Source: Sphingobium subterraneum | GTDB lineage: Bacteria; Pseudomonadota; Alphaproteobacteria; Sphingomonadales; Sphingomonadaceae | Assembly: GCF_014199435.1 (NCBI RefSeq) | Contig: NZ_JACIJP010000001.1 | Coordinates: 248,001-312,000 of the forward strand | Direction of reading: 5' to 3' | Length of the DNA stretch: 64,000 nucleotides | The notes under the pieces: generated by a model | Told to the model about the DNA's origin: nothing | The model's input: the letters and a program-made list of their open reading frames with translations, nothing else | Database searches by the model: none | Position numbers and translations under genes: made by a program | Part shown: in pieces, positions 25,896 to 34,403 of the stretch | Layout of the letters: the number at the start of each line of letters is the position of its first letter | Numbering within the stretch: the first letter of the stretch is position 1

Positions 25896-27206
25896 ATGAG
25901 TGTATTTGAACGCGACAGCAGCGACGATGTGGCCCGGGGCGCGCCGGCTATTATCGTGCGTGCCGACGTTCCTGGCTTTGACCGGCGCGATGTTGATGCA
26001 CGGCTGGCGGAGGCACAGGGCCTTGCGGTTGCCATTGGCATCGACGTCAAGGCGTCGCAGGCTTTTCGCGTGCGGCAGGTCAAGCCCGCGACCCTGTTCG
26101 GCAGCGGGCAGGTGGAGCAGATCACCGATCTCGTCCGCCAGCATGGAGCCGAGCTTGTCGTCGTCGACAATGCGTTGAGTCCCGTGCAGCAGAGCAACCT
26201 TGAAAAGGCGTGCGAGGCGAAGGTCATCGACCGGACCGGGTTGATCCTGGAGATTTTCGGGGAACGCGCAGCGACGAATGAGGGGCGCCTGCAGGTGGAG
26301 CTGGCGCATCTCGATTATCAGGCGGGGCGGCTGGTGCGCAGCTGGACCCATCTTGAGCGGCAGCGCGGCGGTTTCGGCTTTCTGGGTGGTCCCGGCGAAA
26401 CGCAGATCGAGGCAGACCGGCGCATGATCCGCGACCGAATGGCGCGCATCCGGCGTGAACTGGATCAGGTGACGCGAACCCGCGGCCTGCACCGCGCCCG
26501 GCGGCAACGGGCGCCCTGGCCGGTGATTGCGCTCGTGGGCTACACCAATGCTGGGAAATCCAGTCTTTTCAATCGGATGACGGGCGCGACGGTCATGGCG
26601 CAAGACATGCTCTTCGCGACGCTTGACCCGACCATGCGTCAGATCGCTTTGCCAGGTCTCGATAAGGCTATTCTGTCCGATACCGTGGGGTTTGTGTCCG
26701 ATTTGCCGACGCAGCTTGTCGCCGCATTCCGGGCGACGCTCGAAGAGGTGATGTTCGCCGACCTGATCGTGCATGTACGGGACATCGCGCATCCGGATAC
26801 CGAAGCACAACGGGCGGATGTCATGGATGTGCTGGGCGAGCTGGGGGTGCTCGGTGATGAAGCGGGCGAGGGCGGGCCGGACTATCTGGAAGCGTGGAAC
26901 AAGATCGACCTCCTCGACGCAGAAATCAGAACAGAACTGGAACATGCGGCGCAGAGGGAAGGGGATGCGGTGCTGATCTCCGCTGTAAGCGGCGAAGGAA
27001 TAGACCGGCTCCAGCGGGTAATCAGCGACCGGATGACGGCTGGCAATGATGTGCATCAGATCGATGTGGCAGTGAATGACGGCGCGGCGGTCGCATGGCT
27101 GCATGAGCATGGCGAGGTGTTGTCGAGCCATGCGGGCGAACAGACGATGCATCTGGCCGTCCGGCTGTCTGAACCGGCCTATGCGCGGTTTTTGTCACGT
27201 CGGTAG
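25896..27206 (+). CDS. hflX: Ribosome-rescue GTPase HflX
   Basis: 436 residues. The N-terminal HflX domain includes VDNALSPVQQSNLEKA and ERAATNEGRLQVELAHLDYQ, followed by the Gly-rich hinge GGFGFLGGPGETQIEADRR. The GTPase domain has G1 GYTNAGKSS (about residue 215), G3 DTVGFVSDLP and G4 NKID. It splits stalled or heat-damaged 70S ribosomes. It lies 50 bp after hfq in the same direction, matching the hfq-hflX order in many proteobacteria. It is convergent with mazG with a 6-bp gap. Confidence 0.95.
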   Translation: MSVFERDSSDDVARGAPAIIVRADVPGFDRRDVDARLAEAQGLAVAIGIDVKASQAFRVRQVKPATLFGSGQVEQITDLVRQHGAELVVVDNALSPVQQSNLEKACEAKVIDRTGLILEIFGERAATNEGRLQVELAHLDYQAGRLVRSWTHLERQRGGFGFLGGPGETQIEADRRMIRDRMARIRRELDQVTRTRGLHRARRQRAPWPVIALVGYTNAGKSSLFNRMTGATVMAQDMLFATLDPTMRQIALPGLDKAILSDTVGFVSDLPTQLVAAFRATLEEVMFADLIVHVRDIAHPDTEAQRADVMDVLGELGVLGDEAGEGGPDYLEAWNKIDLLDAEIRTELEHAAQREGDAVLISAVSGEGIDRLQRVISDRMTAGNDVHQIDVAVNDGAAVAWLHEHGEVLSSHAGEQTMHLAVRLSEPAYARFLSRR

Positions 27207-27212
27207 GGCGTA

Positions 27213-27986
27213 TCAGGTACGTTCGGCGGCCTTGACGCTCTGCCAGAGCGCTTCTTTGGCATCCAGATCGAGTGCCGCGAATGCATCGCCAGCCGCTCGC
27301 TCCATGGCACGAAAACGGCGGCCAAATTTCCCGTTGGCGTCGCGCAGTGCAGCTTCCGGATCCACGCCGGAATGGCGGGCGAGATTGACCACGGCAAAAA
27401 GCAGGTCACCAATTTCCTCATGCCGCTCGGTTGCGCTTGTTGCACCGGCCACTTCAGCGAGTTCCTCATGGATCTTGGCGACCACGCCTTGGCTGTCCGG
27501 CCAATCGAAACCGGTGCGTGCGGCACGCTTTTGGAGTTTTTCGGCGCGCAGCAACGCAGGCAGCGCCGCGGCAACACCCGCGAGCGCGCTCGAATCGGTA
27601 TCGGACTTCTCCCGACGCTCCGCGGCCTTGATGGCTTCCCAGCCGGGGGATGCGGTTCCATCGCCGAATACATGGGGATGGCGGCGGGTCATTTTCGCGC
27701 AGATGCTGGCGATGACATCGCCCAAGGTGAAGTGGCCAGCTTCTTGAGCCATACGCGCGTGAAACACGACCTGAAGCAGCAGGTCACCAAGTTCGTCACG
27801 GAGCGCCACCATGTCATTCTGCGCAATGGCGTCGGCGACCTCATAAGCTTCTTCAATTGTATAGGGCACGATCGTCGCGAAGGACTGGGCGACATCCCAT
27901 GGACAGCCGCTATCAGGGTCGCGGAGCCGTTCCATGATCGTAACGAGCGGGCTGATATCGAAAGGGCCTGTGGAGGATGACATCAT
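27213..27986 (-). CDS. mazG: Nucleoside triphosphate pyrophosphohydrolase MazG
   Basis: 257 residues. All-alpha NTP pyrophosphatase that hydrolyses (d)NTPs to monophosphates, cleaning the pool and affecting ppGpp. The first MazG domain (about residues 14-120) has LRDPDSGCPWDVAQ, YTIEEAYEVADAI and the metal motif DELGDLLLQVVFHARMA. A second, partly degenerate domain has FDWPDSQGVVAKIHEELAE and EEIGDLLFAVVNLARH. Two adjacent ATGs (27986, 27983) are possible, with no strong ribosome site. The AT-rich stretch before it contains a 14-bp palindrome. Confidence 0.93.
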   Translation of the reverse strand: MMSSSTGPFDISPLVTIMERLRDPDSGCPWDVAQSFATIVPYTIEEAYEVADAIAQNDMVALRDELGDLLLQVVFHARMAQEAGHFTLGDVIASICAKMTRRHPHVFGDGTASPGWEAIKAAERREKSDTDSSALAGVAAALPALLRAEKLQKRAARTGFDWPDSQGVVAKIHEELAEVAGATSATERHEEIGDLLFAVVNLARHSGVDPEAALRDANGKFGRRFRAMERAAGDAFAALDLDAKEALWQSVKAAERT

Positions 27987-27994
27987 TAAGTCCG

Positions 27995-28008
27995 ATAATA
28001 TATATTAT
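27995..28008. promoter_or_regulatory. AT-only 14-bp palindrome upstream of mazG
   Basis: ATAATATATATTAT is a perfect palindrome 8 bp before the mazG start, in an otherwise GC-rich region. It may be the mazG -10 region or a regulator site; no clear -35 is seen. Confidence 0.35.
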
Positions 28009-28015
28009 GTTAAAT

Positions 28016-28681
28016 TCAGTGTGACGCAGCTTGCGTTGTATGGTCGCCGTGAAACGGCACCCGGCCAATCACAACTGCCAGAAGAAATGCTGCACAGGCC
28101 GCAGGCCATAGGCCAGCGACGCCGAGATACGCATAGCTGATAGCACCGAGTACACCGCCGCCGATCAGACCCGACCAGAGCAGCAGAAATGGCGCCCAGG
28201 CCCATCGATCGCCTCCCGCTAGCGCCGCTGCAATCTTCTGGCCGACCTTTACCAGCGTGCCGGTCATATATGTCAGTCCGAACCGCACTTCGCCGTCGCT
28301 CTCGAAAATCATGTTCTCGGCGCCCATGGCAAAGGCAACCAGAGCGAAGGTTACCAGCGGAGGCGCTATCCCGGCCAGTGCAGCACCGAGTGTTAGAGCA
28401 CCGGCAACCAGCGTCAGGATCGCGCGCGGTCGGTGGGTTCTTGCCGCGCGGCCGAGCAGCGAGGCTCCAACCACCCCGGCGACGAATGCAGCCACCAGCG
28501 CACCCGCAATCACCGCAAAATGTCCACTGAGCGCAAGGCCAACGCCGAGCCGGGTCGAGTTTCCGCTCATGAAGGAAACGAAGAAGCCACCCGTGCCCAG
28601 AAACCCGATCGCATCAATATACCCCGCCAGCGCCGAAAGGCAGGCCGCTAGCAGGCGCACTTTGACGGGATAACGGGTCAT
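28016..28681 (-). CDS. DUF1275 / YoaK-family membrane protein
   Basis: 221 residues with about six hydrophobic spans. Family features are the opening LSALAGYIDAIGFLGTGGFF, the conserved SFMSGNSTRLG, and MGAENMIFE with TYMTGTLVKVGQ later. The function of this widespread family is not settled; a small-solute or ion transporter role is a guess. The start at 28681 has an AGG about 5 nt upstream. It is on the same strand as mazG and phoU, but the gaps suggest separate units. Confidence 0.88.
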   Translation of the reverse strand: MTRYPVKVRLLAACLSALAGYIDAIGFLGTGGFFVSFMSGNSTRLGVGLALSGHFAVIAGALVAAFVAGVVGASLLGRAARTHRPRAILTLVAGALTLGAALAGIAPPLVTFALVAFAMGAENMIFESDGEVRFGLTYMTGTLVKVGQKIAAALAGGDRWAWAPFLLLWSGLIGGGVLGAISYAYLGVAGLWPAACAAFLLAVVIGRVPFHGDHTTQAASH

Positions 28682-28746
28682 AACGACCTGTTAACCGGTG
28701 TTGAGGATTTATGCGAGGGTCACGTGACGACGCCTCCCCTCTCCCT

Positions 28747-29436
28747 TTACCCCTCCGCCAGCGCGGCGCGGTCGCGTTCGGGAAGATATTCGCCCGTCGC
28801 GGCATAATAGACCATTTCGGCGACGTTGGTGGCGTGATCACCGATACGCTCGATATTCTTGGCCACAAACAGCAGGTGCGCGCACTCACTGATCGTCTTG
28901 GGATTTTCGACCATATAGGTGACGAGCGTCCGGAAGATGCTGTTATAGAAATTGTCGACCAGCACATCCCGTTCGATCACGGCAGACGCCAGCACGGCGT
29001 TGCGTGTTGCGAAGGCGTCGAGCGCGTCGTGAACCATTTCCCCGGCGATCTGCGCCATAGACGGCAACAGCGAAATCGGTTCGATCGTGCGGTGACCGCT
29101 GATCTGGCGCGAGCGCTTGGCGATGTTCTTGGCATAATCACCAATCCGCTCGATCACGCCGACGATCTTCAGCGCAGCGATCACTTCTCGCAGATCGTTC
29201 GCCATGGGCGCGCGCAGGGCAATGATCTGCACGACCAACTTTTCGACCTCGGCCTCGAGCGCATCGACGCGCAGATCGCCTTCGATGACGCGCTCGGCAA
29301 GGCCCGGTTCCTGTTTGACGAGCGCCTGCATCGCTTCGTCAAGTGCGAGCTCAACGCGGCCACCCATTTCGGCAACCAAGCCGCGCAGGCGATTGATTTC
29401 GTCGTCAAACGCGGAGACGGTATGCTGTTCAGCCAT
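28747..29436 (-). CDS. phoU: Phosphate transport regulator PhoU
   Basis: 229 residues made of two three-helix PhoU repeats. The first holds the metal-coordinating E/DXXXD-type motif around IGDYAKNIAKRS, the second around ERIGDHATNVAEMVYYA. PhoU links the Pst transporter to the PhoR kinase, keeping the Pho regulon off when phosphate is plentiful. AAGGAG lies 8 nt before the ATG at 29436; the open frame extends much further, but only antisense-like sequence lies there. It is the last gene of the pst operon, 23 bp after pstB. No phoR or phoB is in the window. Confidence 0.95.
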   Translation of the reverse strand: MAEQHTVSAFDDEINRLRGLVAEMGGRVELALDEAMQALVKQEPGLAERVIEGDLRVDALEAEVEKLVVQIIALRAPMANDLREVIAALKIVGVIERIGDYAKNIAKRSRQISGHRTIEPISLLPSMAQIAGEMVHDALDAFATRNAVLASAVIERDVLVDNFYNSIFRTLVTYMVENPKTISECAHLLFVAKNIERIGDHATNVAEMVYYAATGEYLPERDRAALAEG

Positions 29437-29459
29437 GTGTTCTGCTCCTTCGACGCGGC

Positions 29460-30269
29460 TCAGCCGTAGCGGCCGGTGATGTAATCCTTGGTGCGTTCTT
29501 CGCGCGGATTGGTGAAGATGTCGGTGGTGACGCCATATTCGACGAGATCGCCCAGGTGGAAAAAGGCTGTGCGCTGCGAAACGCGGGCGGCCTGCTGCAT
29601 ATTGTGAGTCACGATGACGATGGCGTAGCGACCACGTAGCGCGTGGATCAGCTCCTCGATCTTGGCAGTCGCGATAGGGTCGAGCGCCGAGCAAGGTTCG
29701 TCCATCAGGATCACTTCCGGCTCGACCGCGATGGCGCGGCCGATACACAAGCGCTGCTGCTGCCCGCCCGAAAGAGCGGTGCCGCTGTCACGCAGGCGGT
29801 CCTTCACCTCATCCCACAGGCCGGCACGGCGCAGCGAACTTTCGACGATCACGTCAAGGTCCGCCTTGCTTGTGGCGAGGCCGTGGATACGCGGGCCATA
29901 AGCGATGTTGTCGTAGATCGACTTGGGGAACGGGTTCGGTTTCTGGAACACCATCCCAACCCGAGCACGCAACTGCACAACGTCCATCGAGGACGCATAG
30001 ATGTCCTCTCCATCGAGTGTGATTTCTCCGGTGACGCGGGCGCTGGCGACCGTGTCGTTCATGCGGTTGAGGGTCCGCAGGAAGGTGGATTTGCCGCAGC
30101 CCGATGGGCCGATGAAGGCGGTGACATTGTCCATGTCGATATCGATCGACACATCTTTGATCGCCTGTTTGGCGCCATAATAGACGTTCACATTGCGTGT
30201 CGTCATCTTGTGCTGGGCGACAGCCGCGTCGCCCGGAACGGTGTCTGTCGTCATGTCGAGGGCTACCAT
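29460..30269 (-). CDS. pstB: Phosphate ABC transporter ATPase PstB
   Basis: 269 residues. ATPase of the high-affinity phosphate importer PstSCAB. Walker [10 protein letters not shown], the Q-loop VFQKPNPFP typical of PstB, signature LSGGQQQRL, Walker [13 protein letters not shown] and H-loop VTHNMQQA. The N-terminus [11 protein letters not shown] fits the family after a short extension. The ATG at 30269 overlaps the pstA stop by 7 nt; an ATG at 30254 is a second possibility. No strong Shine-Dalgarno is seen, so coupling with pstA is likely. Confidence 0.96.
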   Translation of the reverse strand: MVALDMTTDTVPGDAAVAQHKMTTRNVNVYYGAKQAIKDVSIDIDMDNVTAFIGPSGCGKSTFLRTLNRMNDTVASARVTGEITLDGEDIYASSMDVVQLRARVGMVFQKPNPFPKSIYDNIAYGPRIHGLATSKADLDVIVESSLRRAGLWDEVKDRLRDSGTALSGGQQQRLCIGRAIAVEPEVILMDEPCSALDPIATAKIEELIHALRGRYAIVIVTHNMQQAARVSQRTAFFHLGDLVEYGVTTDIFTNPREERTKDYITGRYG

Positions 30270-31198
30270 TTCTGTTCGAACCTGTTGCGGAGGATAATGG
30301 CGATGCTGTTCATCGTCATGAGGACGGCAAGCAGCACGATGATGGCGGCGGAGGTTTTTTCGACAAACCCCTGCGAGATTTCGTCCGACCAGAGGAAGAT
30401 CTGTACCGGGAGCACGGTCGCCGGCTCGGTAAAGCTGCTGGGCGGCGTCGGAATGAAGGCGCGCATGCCGATCATCAGCAGCGGGGCGGTTTCACCCAGA
30501 GCCCGCGCCATGCCGATGATCGTCCCGGTCATGATACCCGGCAGCGCGAGCGGCAGGACATGGTGAAACACAACCTGCACAGGCGACGCGCCAATGCCCC
30601 TCGCTGCGTCGCGGATAGACGGCGGCACCGACTTGATAGCGTTGCGCCCGGCGATCACGATCACGGGCATGGTCATCAGTGCGAGCGTCAGGCCGCCCAC
30701 CACCGGCGCGCTGCGCGGCAGATGCATGAAATTGAGGAACACGGCGAGACCCAGCAGACCGAAAATGATCGAGGGAACGGCGGCGAGGTTGTTGATCGAC
30801 ACCTCGACGATGTCCGTCCACATGTTGCGCGGAGCAAATTCTTCCAGGTACAGCGCCGTCAGCACACCGATCGGGAAGCTGAGGCCGAGCGTGACCGCCA
30901 TGGTCAGCAACGACCCCTTGAGCGCGCCCCAGATGCCGACCGTCTCCGGATCACTGGAGTCGGTACCGGTCAGGAACTGCCAGCTCAGGCCATGGACGCC
31001 GTCTGCCAGCATTGACCAGAGGAGGAAGGCCAGAAAGAACACGGCAAGCACCACGGCGGCGAGGCCCGTGAACTGGAACATTTTCTCCGTGCGGTTGCGG
31101 CTCGCGAGACGCTGACGCATCTTGGACGAGGCAGACCAATCGGTCGGCTTGCGTTCCATATTCGTCGCGATGGCGATGGCGGAGGCGGGTTCGGTCAT
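30263..31198 (-). CDS. pstA: Phosphate ABC transporter permease PstA
   Basis: 311 residues. One of the two membrane subunits of the Pst importer. The first span is near residues 43-64 ([18 protein letters not shown]). The binding-protein-dependent transport domain follows with the EAA loop [20 protein letters not shown]. The ATG at 31198 shares its first base with the pstC stop (TAATG), and its own stop lies inside pstB, so the three genes are tightly coupled. Confidence 0.95.
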   Translation of the reverse strand: MTEPASAIAIATNMERKPTDWSASSKMRQRLASRNRTEKMFQFTGLAAVVLAVFFLAFLLWSMLADGVHGLSWQFLTGTDSSDPETVGIWGALKGSLLTMAVTLGLSFPIGVLTALYLEEFAPRNMWTDIVEVSINNLAAVPSIIFGLLGLAVFLNFMHLPRSAPVVGGLTLALMTMPVIVIAGRNAIKSVPPSIRDAARGIGASPVQVVFHHVLPLALPGIMTGTIIGMARALGETAPLLMIGMRAFIPTPPSSFTEPATVLPVQIFLWSDEISQGFVEKTSAAIIVLLAVLMTMNSIAIILRNRFEQKW

Positions 31199-32577
31199 TA
31201 TTCGTAGGCCTCCCGATAGCGCTTCACGATGCTGAGCGCGATGACATTGAGGATCAGCGTGACGATGAACAGCACCAGCCCAAGCGCGAAGGCGGAGAGC
31301 GTCTTGGCGCTGTCGAATTCCTGATCGCCGGTCAGCAGCTGCACGATCTGTGTGGTGACGGTGGTGACGCTGGCAAACGGATTGGCCGAAAGGTTGGCGG
31401 CCATGCCGGCGGCCATCACCACGATCATCGTTTCGCCGATGGCGCGGCTGACCGCGAGCAATATGCCGCCGACGATACCGGGCAGCGCAGCGGGAACGAG
31501 CACCTTGCGCACCGTTTCGGATTTGGTCGCGCCCAGCGCCAGTGCCCCATCGCGCATGGAGGCCGGGACAGCGGCGATGCTGTCGTCCGACATGGACGAG
31601 ATCAACGGGATGATCATCACGCCCATGACGAGCCCTGCGGACAAAGCGCTCTCGGACGTAGGGTTTTCCATGCCAAGCATCAGCGCGAATTCGCGCACCG
31701 CCGGGCCGAGTGTAAGCGCAGCGAAATAACCGTAGACGACCGTCGGAATACCCGCGAGGACTTCGAGCGTGGGCTTGAGCCATTTGCGGACAGTCGGGCG
31801 GGCGTATTGGGTGAGATAAATTGCCGTCAGCACGCCAATCGGGATCGCGATGATCATGGCGATGATCGCGCCGATAAATACCGTGCCCCAGAAGAGCGGC
31901 ACCGCGCCGAAACCATTGGTCTGGCCCGGGACGATATCGGTCGTCGGCGACCAGTGGGTACCGAACAGGAACTCGGTGACCGGAACCTGCCGAAAGAACA
32001 GGCTGGTTTCAAACAGCAGTGACGCAACAATACCGAAGGTCGTGACGAGGGCAACGAGCGACGCGGCCATCAGGCAGACCATCACGATCGTTTCGACACG
32101 GTCACGGGCGCGGAAATCGCGGCGGATGCACAGATAGCCCGCGGCAAACCCGGCAAGCACCAGCACCAGCGTGAGGATAAAGCCAATGAGGTTGAAATGC
32201 TGGATCGCCGCGGTGATCGGCTTCACCAATTCGTAGGATGCCGGATTGAACGCCGCCTCGATCGTGCCATCGGCAAGGCCCCTCGCCTCACCAATGATCG
32301 CCTCGCGGTCGATTTCCGCCGCCGGAAGGGTCTTTGCGACCGGGCTGGCGAGCACGGCGCGCATGACGAATGTGTCGGAAATGGTCGGCCAGATGCAGGC
32401 CATGACGAACGCCGGTCCGCCGGTGCACAAGGCAAGAAATGCGCCATAATGGCCGGGCAGAGCGGGCATCCGCGAACGCGGGTCGCCCCCTCCTCCACTG
32501 GCACGACCGATCGCCTGCGCCTTGCGGCGTCCGAGGAACGAAGCCACAACCGCCGCCAGTATTGCAATCAGGAACAT
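31198..32577 (-). CDS. pstC: Phosphate ABC transporter permease PstC
   Basis: 459 residues, longer than E. coli PstC because of an N-terminal region with a first span (FLIAILAAVVASFLG), a second around YGAFLALCTGGPAFVMACIW and a large non-membrane loop (about residues 70-130). The C-terminal permease half has the EAA loop GALALGATKSETVRKVLVPA and FLFGTHWSPT, as in other PstC proteins. The ATG at 32577 has only a weak GAG upstream; a GTG 15 nt earlier is possible. A 13-bp inverted repeat separates it from the porin gene. Confidence 0.93.
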   Translation of the reverse strand: MFLIAILAAVVASFLGRRKAQAIGRASGGGGDPRSRMPALPGHYGAFLALCTGGPAFVMACIWPTISDTFVMRAVLASPVAKTLPAAEIDREAIIGEARGLADGTIEAAFNPASYELVKPITAAIQHFNLIGFILTLVLVLAGFAAGYLCIRRDFRARDRVETIVMVCLMAASLVALVTTFGIVASLLFETSLFFRQVPVTEFLFGTHWSPTTDIVPGQTNGFGAVPLFWGTVFIGAIIAMIIAIPIGVLTAIYLTQYARPTVRKWLKPTLEVLAGIPTVVYGYFAALTLGPAVREFALMLGMENPTSESALSAGLVMGVMIIPLISSMSDDSIAAVPASMRDGALALGATKSETVRKVLVPAALPGIVGGILLAVSRAIGETMIVVMAAGMAANLSANPFASVTTVTTQIVQLLTGDQEFDSAKTLSAFALGLVLFIVTLILNVIALSIVKRYREAYE

Positions 32578-32634
32578 GTGAAAGCTCGACACTCTATATC
32601 CCCATATTCCAGGCGGGCGCCCTGCCCATCCAAG

Positions 32635-32679
32635 CACTTTCCGCCTGCCGGGCCGATTGGCCCAGACAGGCGGAAAGTG
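32635..32679 (-). terminator. Long perfect hairpin between porin gene and pstC
   Basis: Arms 32635-32647 (CACTTTCCGCCTG) and 32667-32679 (CAGGCGGAAAGTG) are perfectly complementary over 13 bp, and the loop contains a second stem (GGGCC/GGCCC). No U tract follows on the minus strand, so it is more likely an mRNA processing, stabilising or partial-termination element than a full terminator, because pstC-pstA-pstB-phoU lie beyond it. Confidence 0.75.
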
Positions 32680-32692
32680 TCAACCGATCTTA

Positions 32693-34270
32693 TCAGAAGT
32701 CGAACTGCGCGCGTAGGGCGATCGCATCGCTCGAGTAGCTCCGTTTGTCGACTGTCTTGGTCGACGTCGGCTTGACCGACGCGGCCTTCGGACCCCCCTC
32801 CACTTCCGTGTGGATGTAGTTCAACAGGAACCGGACATAATCGTTCGGGATCCATGTCAGACCAGCCAGATATCCGGTCTGCGTACCGCCACGGGCGAGA
32901 CTGTTCGACGCGGTCGCAACGCCGGTGGTGAAATTGTTGCTGAACCCAATCTGCAGCTTATCCGAATTAAGGTCGAGATAGTCGACACGACCCAGGATCT
33001 GGAATGCGCCCATGCCGCCCTTATCGACGGGGTTGAGCACCTTGGTGCGATCCCATGTGCCATTCTTGTACCCGCGGGTTTCGCCAGTCAGGAAGTAGCC
33101 AACTTCGAAATGTCCGCCCCAGAAGGTCGGGTTGCCGCTCGCGACAAGCTGCGTGTTGGTCGTGAACTGATCACGGCTGACAAGGCGATCGCCTGCGCTG
33201 TAGGACCGGACCTTGACCAACTGTGCTTCACCGCCGACATGCAGCGAATTGAACACGCCGTAAAGTTCAACACCGAAGATATCGTCACCCTTGGCCGCGA
33301 AGCTGGTTGTGTCCGCAAAGCGCTGACCGGTCGTCTGCAGGAACGGGCGGGCGCGGTACTGGACGAGCTGGCCGGTGGAAGGCGAACCCGCACCCGCAGT
33401 CAGGGCGGTCGAGCCGTTATTCTCCTGGAACTCGCGATGCTGCCAGTTCAGTCCAATGTGGACAAAACCCGGACCGACATAGGGTGTATAAGTAGCGCGA
33501 GCTGCACCGATCCATCCCTTGTTATCGAGCGAGGCGTCGATCGAGTGCGCGGCAAACAGACCGCCGTCGAGGCGGAACAGATTGTCTTTGCTCTTGTAGC
33601 CGACGACGAGGCCAAGGCGACGGGTGTTGCCGAACGCGTCGTTGATCTGCGCGCGCTCGATGAACGACGACCAGCGCGAGCTGGTGATCTGCTCCATACC
33701 ATCGAGCGATTCCTGGTTACCCAGCGTCAGGGTGAGCGGACCTTTCTTCGGGTTCCAGCTCATCACGACGTCGCCAAATCCTACCGCGCTGTTCGCAAAA
33801 TCCACTTCTGCCTTGTACCCGAACTCGCCAGGGAGCGTGCCTTCGACTCCGAGGCGAATGCGACGAACGCGGGTGTTGAAGCCGTAATCACGCGGGTTCT
33901 GGAAATCCGGCGTGCTCATGTAGGACGTGTCCATCATGAAGCGCCCACGCACCTTGAACGTGAAACCCGCATCATTGTCAGCAAACAGCGGAGCACCCTT
34001 CCATGCGGGGGTGTTCTTGGCCTGCGCTTTCTTCATCTCGTCAACCTGCGTTTGCAGGGCTTCGAGCTGGGCCTGAAGCAACGCCATCTTGGCGTCGGCG
34101 TCGCTTGTCTTGGCTTCGGCGTCAGAGACGCTCTGGAGCGATGGATCATCGGGCGACGGAGCGTCGGCCGGCGGTTCGGCTTCCTGCGGGGCTTGCTGCG
34201 CAAAAGCGACGGTCGGCAAAGCGAACGCGGTGGAGACGAGCAGAAGGGCTCGCAAAGCAGTGCGGTTCAT
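32693..34270 (-). CDS. OprP/OprO-type phosphate-selective outer-membrane porin
   Basis: 525 residues. A signal peptide ends near PTVAFA (about residue 24). A short coiled coil (about residues 50-85, ending LQTQVDEMKKAQ) may hold the trimer or reach peptidoglycan. The barrel begins GFTFKVRGRFMMDTSYM, with conserved NTRVRRIRLGVEGTL and GYKAEVDFA, and ends in Phe (LRAQFDF) as outer-membrane barrels do. It lets phosphate or polyphosphate cross the outer membrane. It lies between pstS and pstC in the same direction, with AGGGGG 6 nt before its ATG. Its position in a Pho-controlled operon supports phosphate as the substrate. Confidence 0.92.
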   Translation of the reverse strand: MNRTALRALLLVSTAFALPTVAFAQQAPQEAEPPADAPSPDDPSLQSVSDAEAKTSDADAKMALLQAQLEALQTQVDEMKKAQAKNTPAWKGAPLFADNDAGFTFKVRGRFMMDTSYMSTPDFQNPRDYGFNTRVRRIRLGVEGTLPGEFGYKAEVDFANSAVGFGDVVMSWNPKKGPLTLTLGNQESLDGMEQITSSRWSSFIERAQINDAFGNTRRLGLVVGYKSKDNLFRLDGGLFAAHSIDASLDNKGWIGAARATYTPYVGPGFVHIGLNWQHREFQENNGSTALTAGAGSPSTGQLVQYRARPFLQTTGQRFADTTSFAAKGDDIFGVELYGVFNSLHVGGEAQLVKVRSYSAGDRLVSRDQFTTNTQLVASGNPTFWGGHFEVGYFLTGETRGYKNGTWDRTKVLNPVDKGGMGAFQILGRVDYLDLNSDKLQIGFSNNFTTGVATASNSLARGGTQTGYLAGLTWIPNDYVRFLLNYIHTEVEGGPKAASVKPTSTKTVDKRSYSSDAIALRAQFDF

Positions 34271-34358
34271 AAATTCCCCCTTTGGGTCAGAATGCTAGAG
34301 CGGGTTGGGAGCCGGTGACTTTCCCTGCCGACCCGAAAACCCCCGTAAAAATAAGCAA

Positions 34359-34395
34359 TCTGTCCCGCCCGGCTTGTCGTGGCGGGCGGGACAGA
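34359..34395 (-). terminator. Terminator-like hairpin between pstS and porin gene
   Basis: Arms 34359-34371 (TCTGTCCCGCCCG) and 34383-34395 (CGGGCGGGACAGA) pair perfectly over 13 bp with an 11-nt loop, 8 bp after the pstS stop. On the minus strand TTGCTTATTTTTA follows, so partial rho-independent termination is likely. This would raise pstS mRNA over the downstream genes. Confidence 0.8.
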
Positions 34396-34403
34396 GATTC
34401 CGG

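Noticed and set aside
28719-28728. Palindrome GTCACGTGAC before phoU's distal end
   Set aside because: A 10-bp palindrome is expected by chance, and it lies between co-directional 3' and 5' ends with no other promoter feature.
32810-34318. Plus-strand open frame of 502 codons
   Set aside because: Antisense to the porin gene and without any motif.
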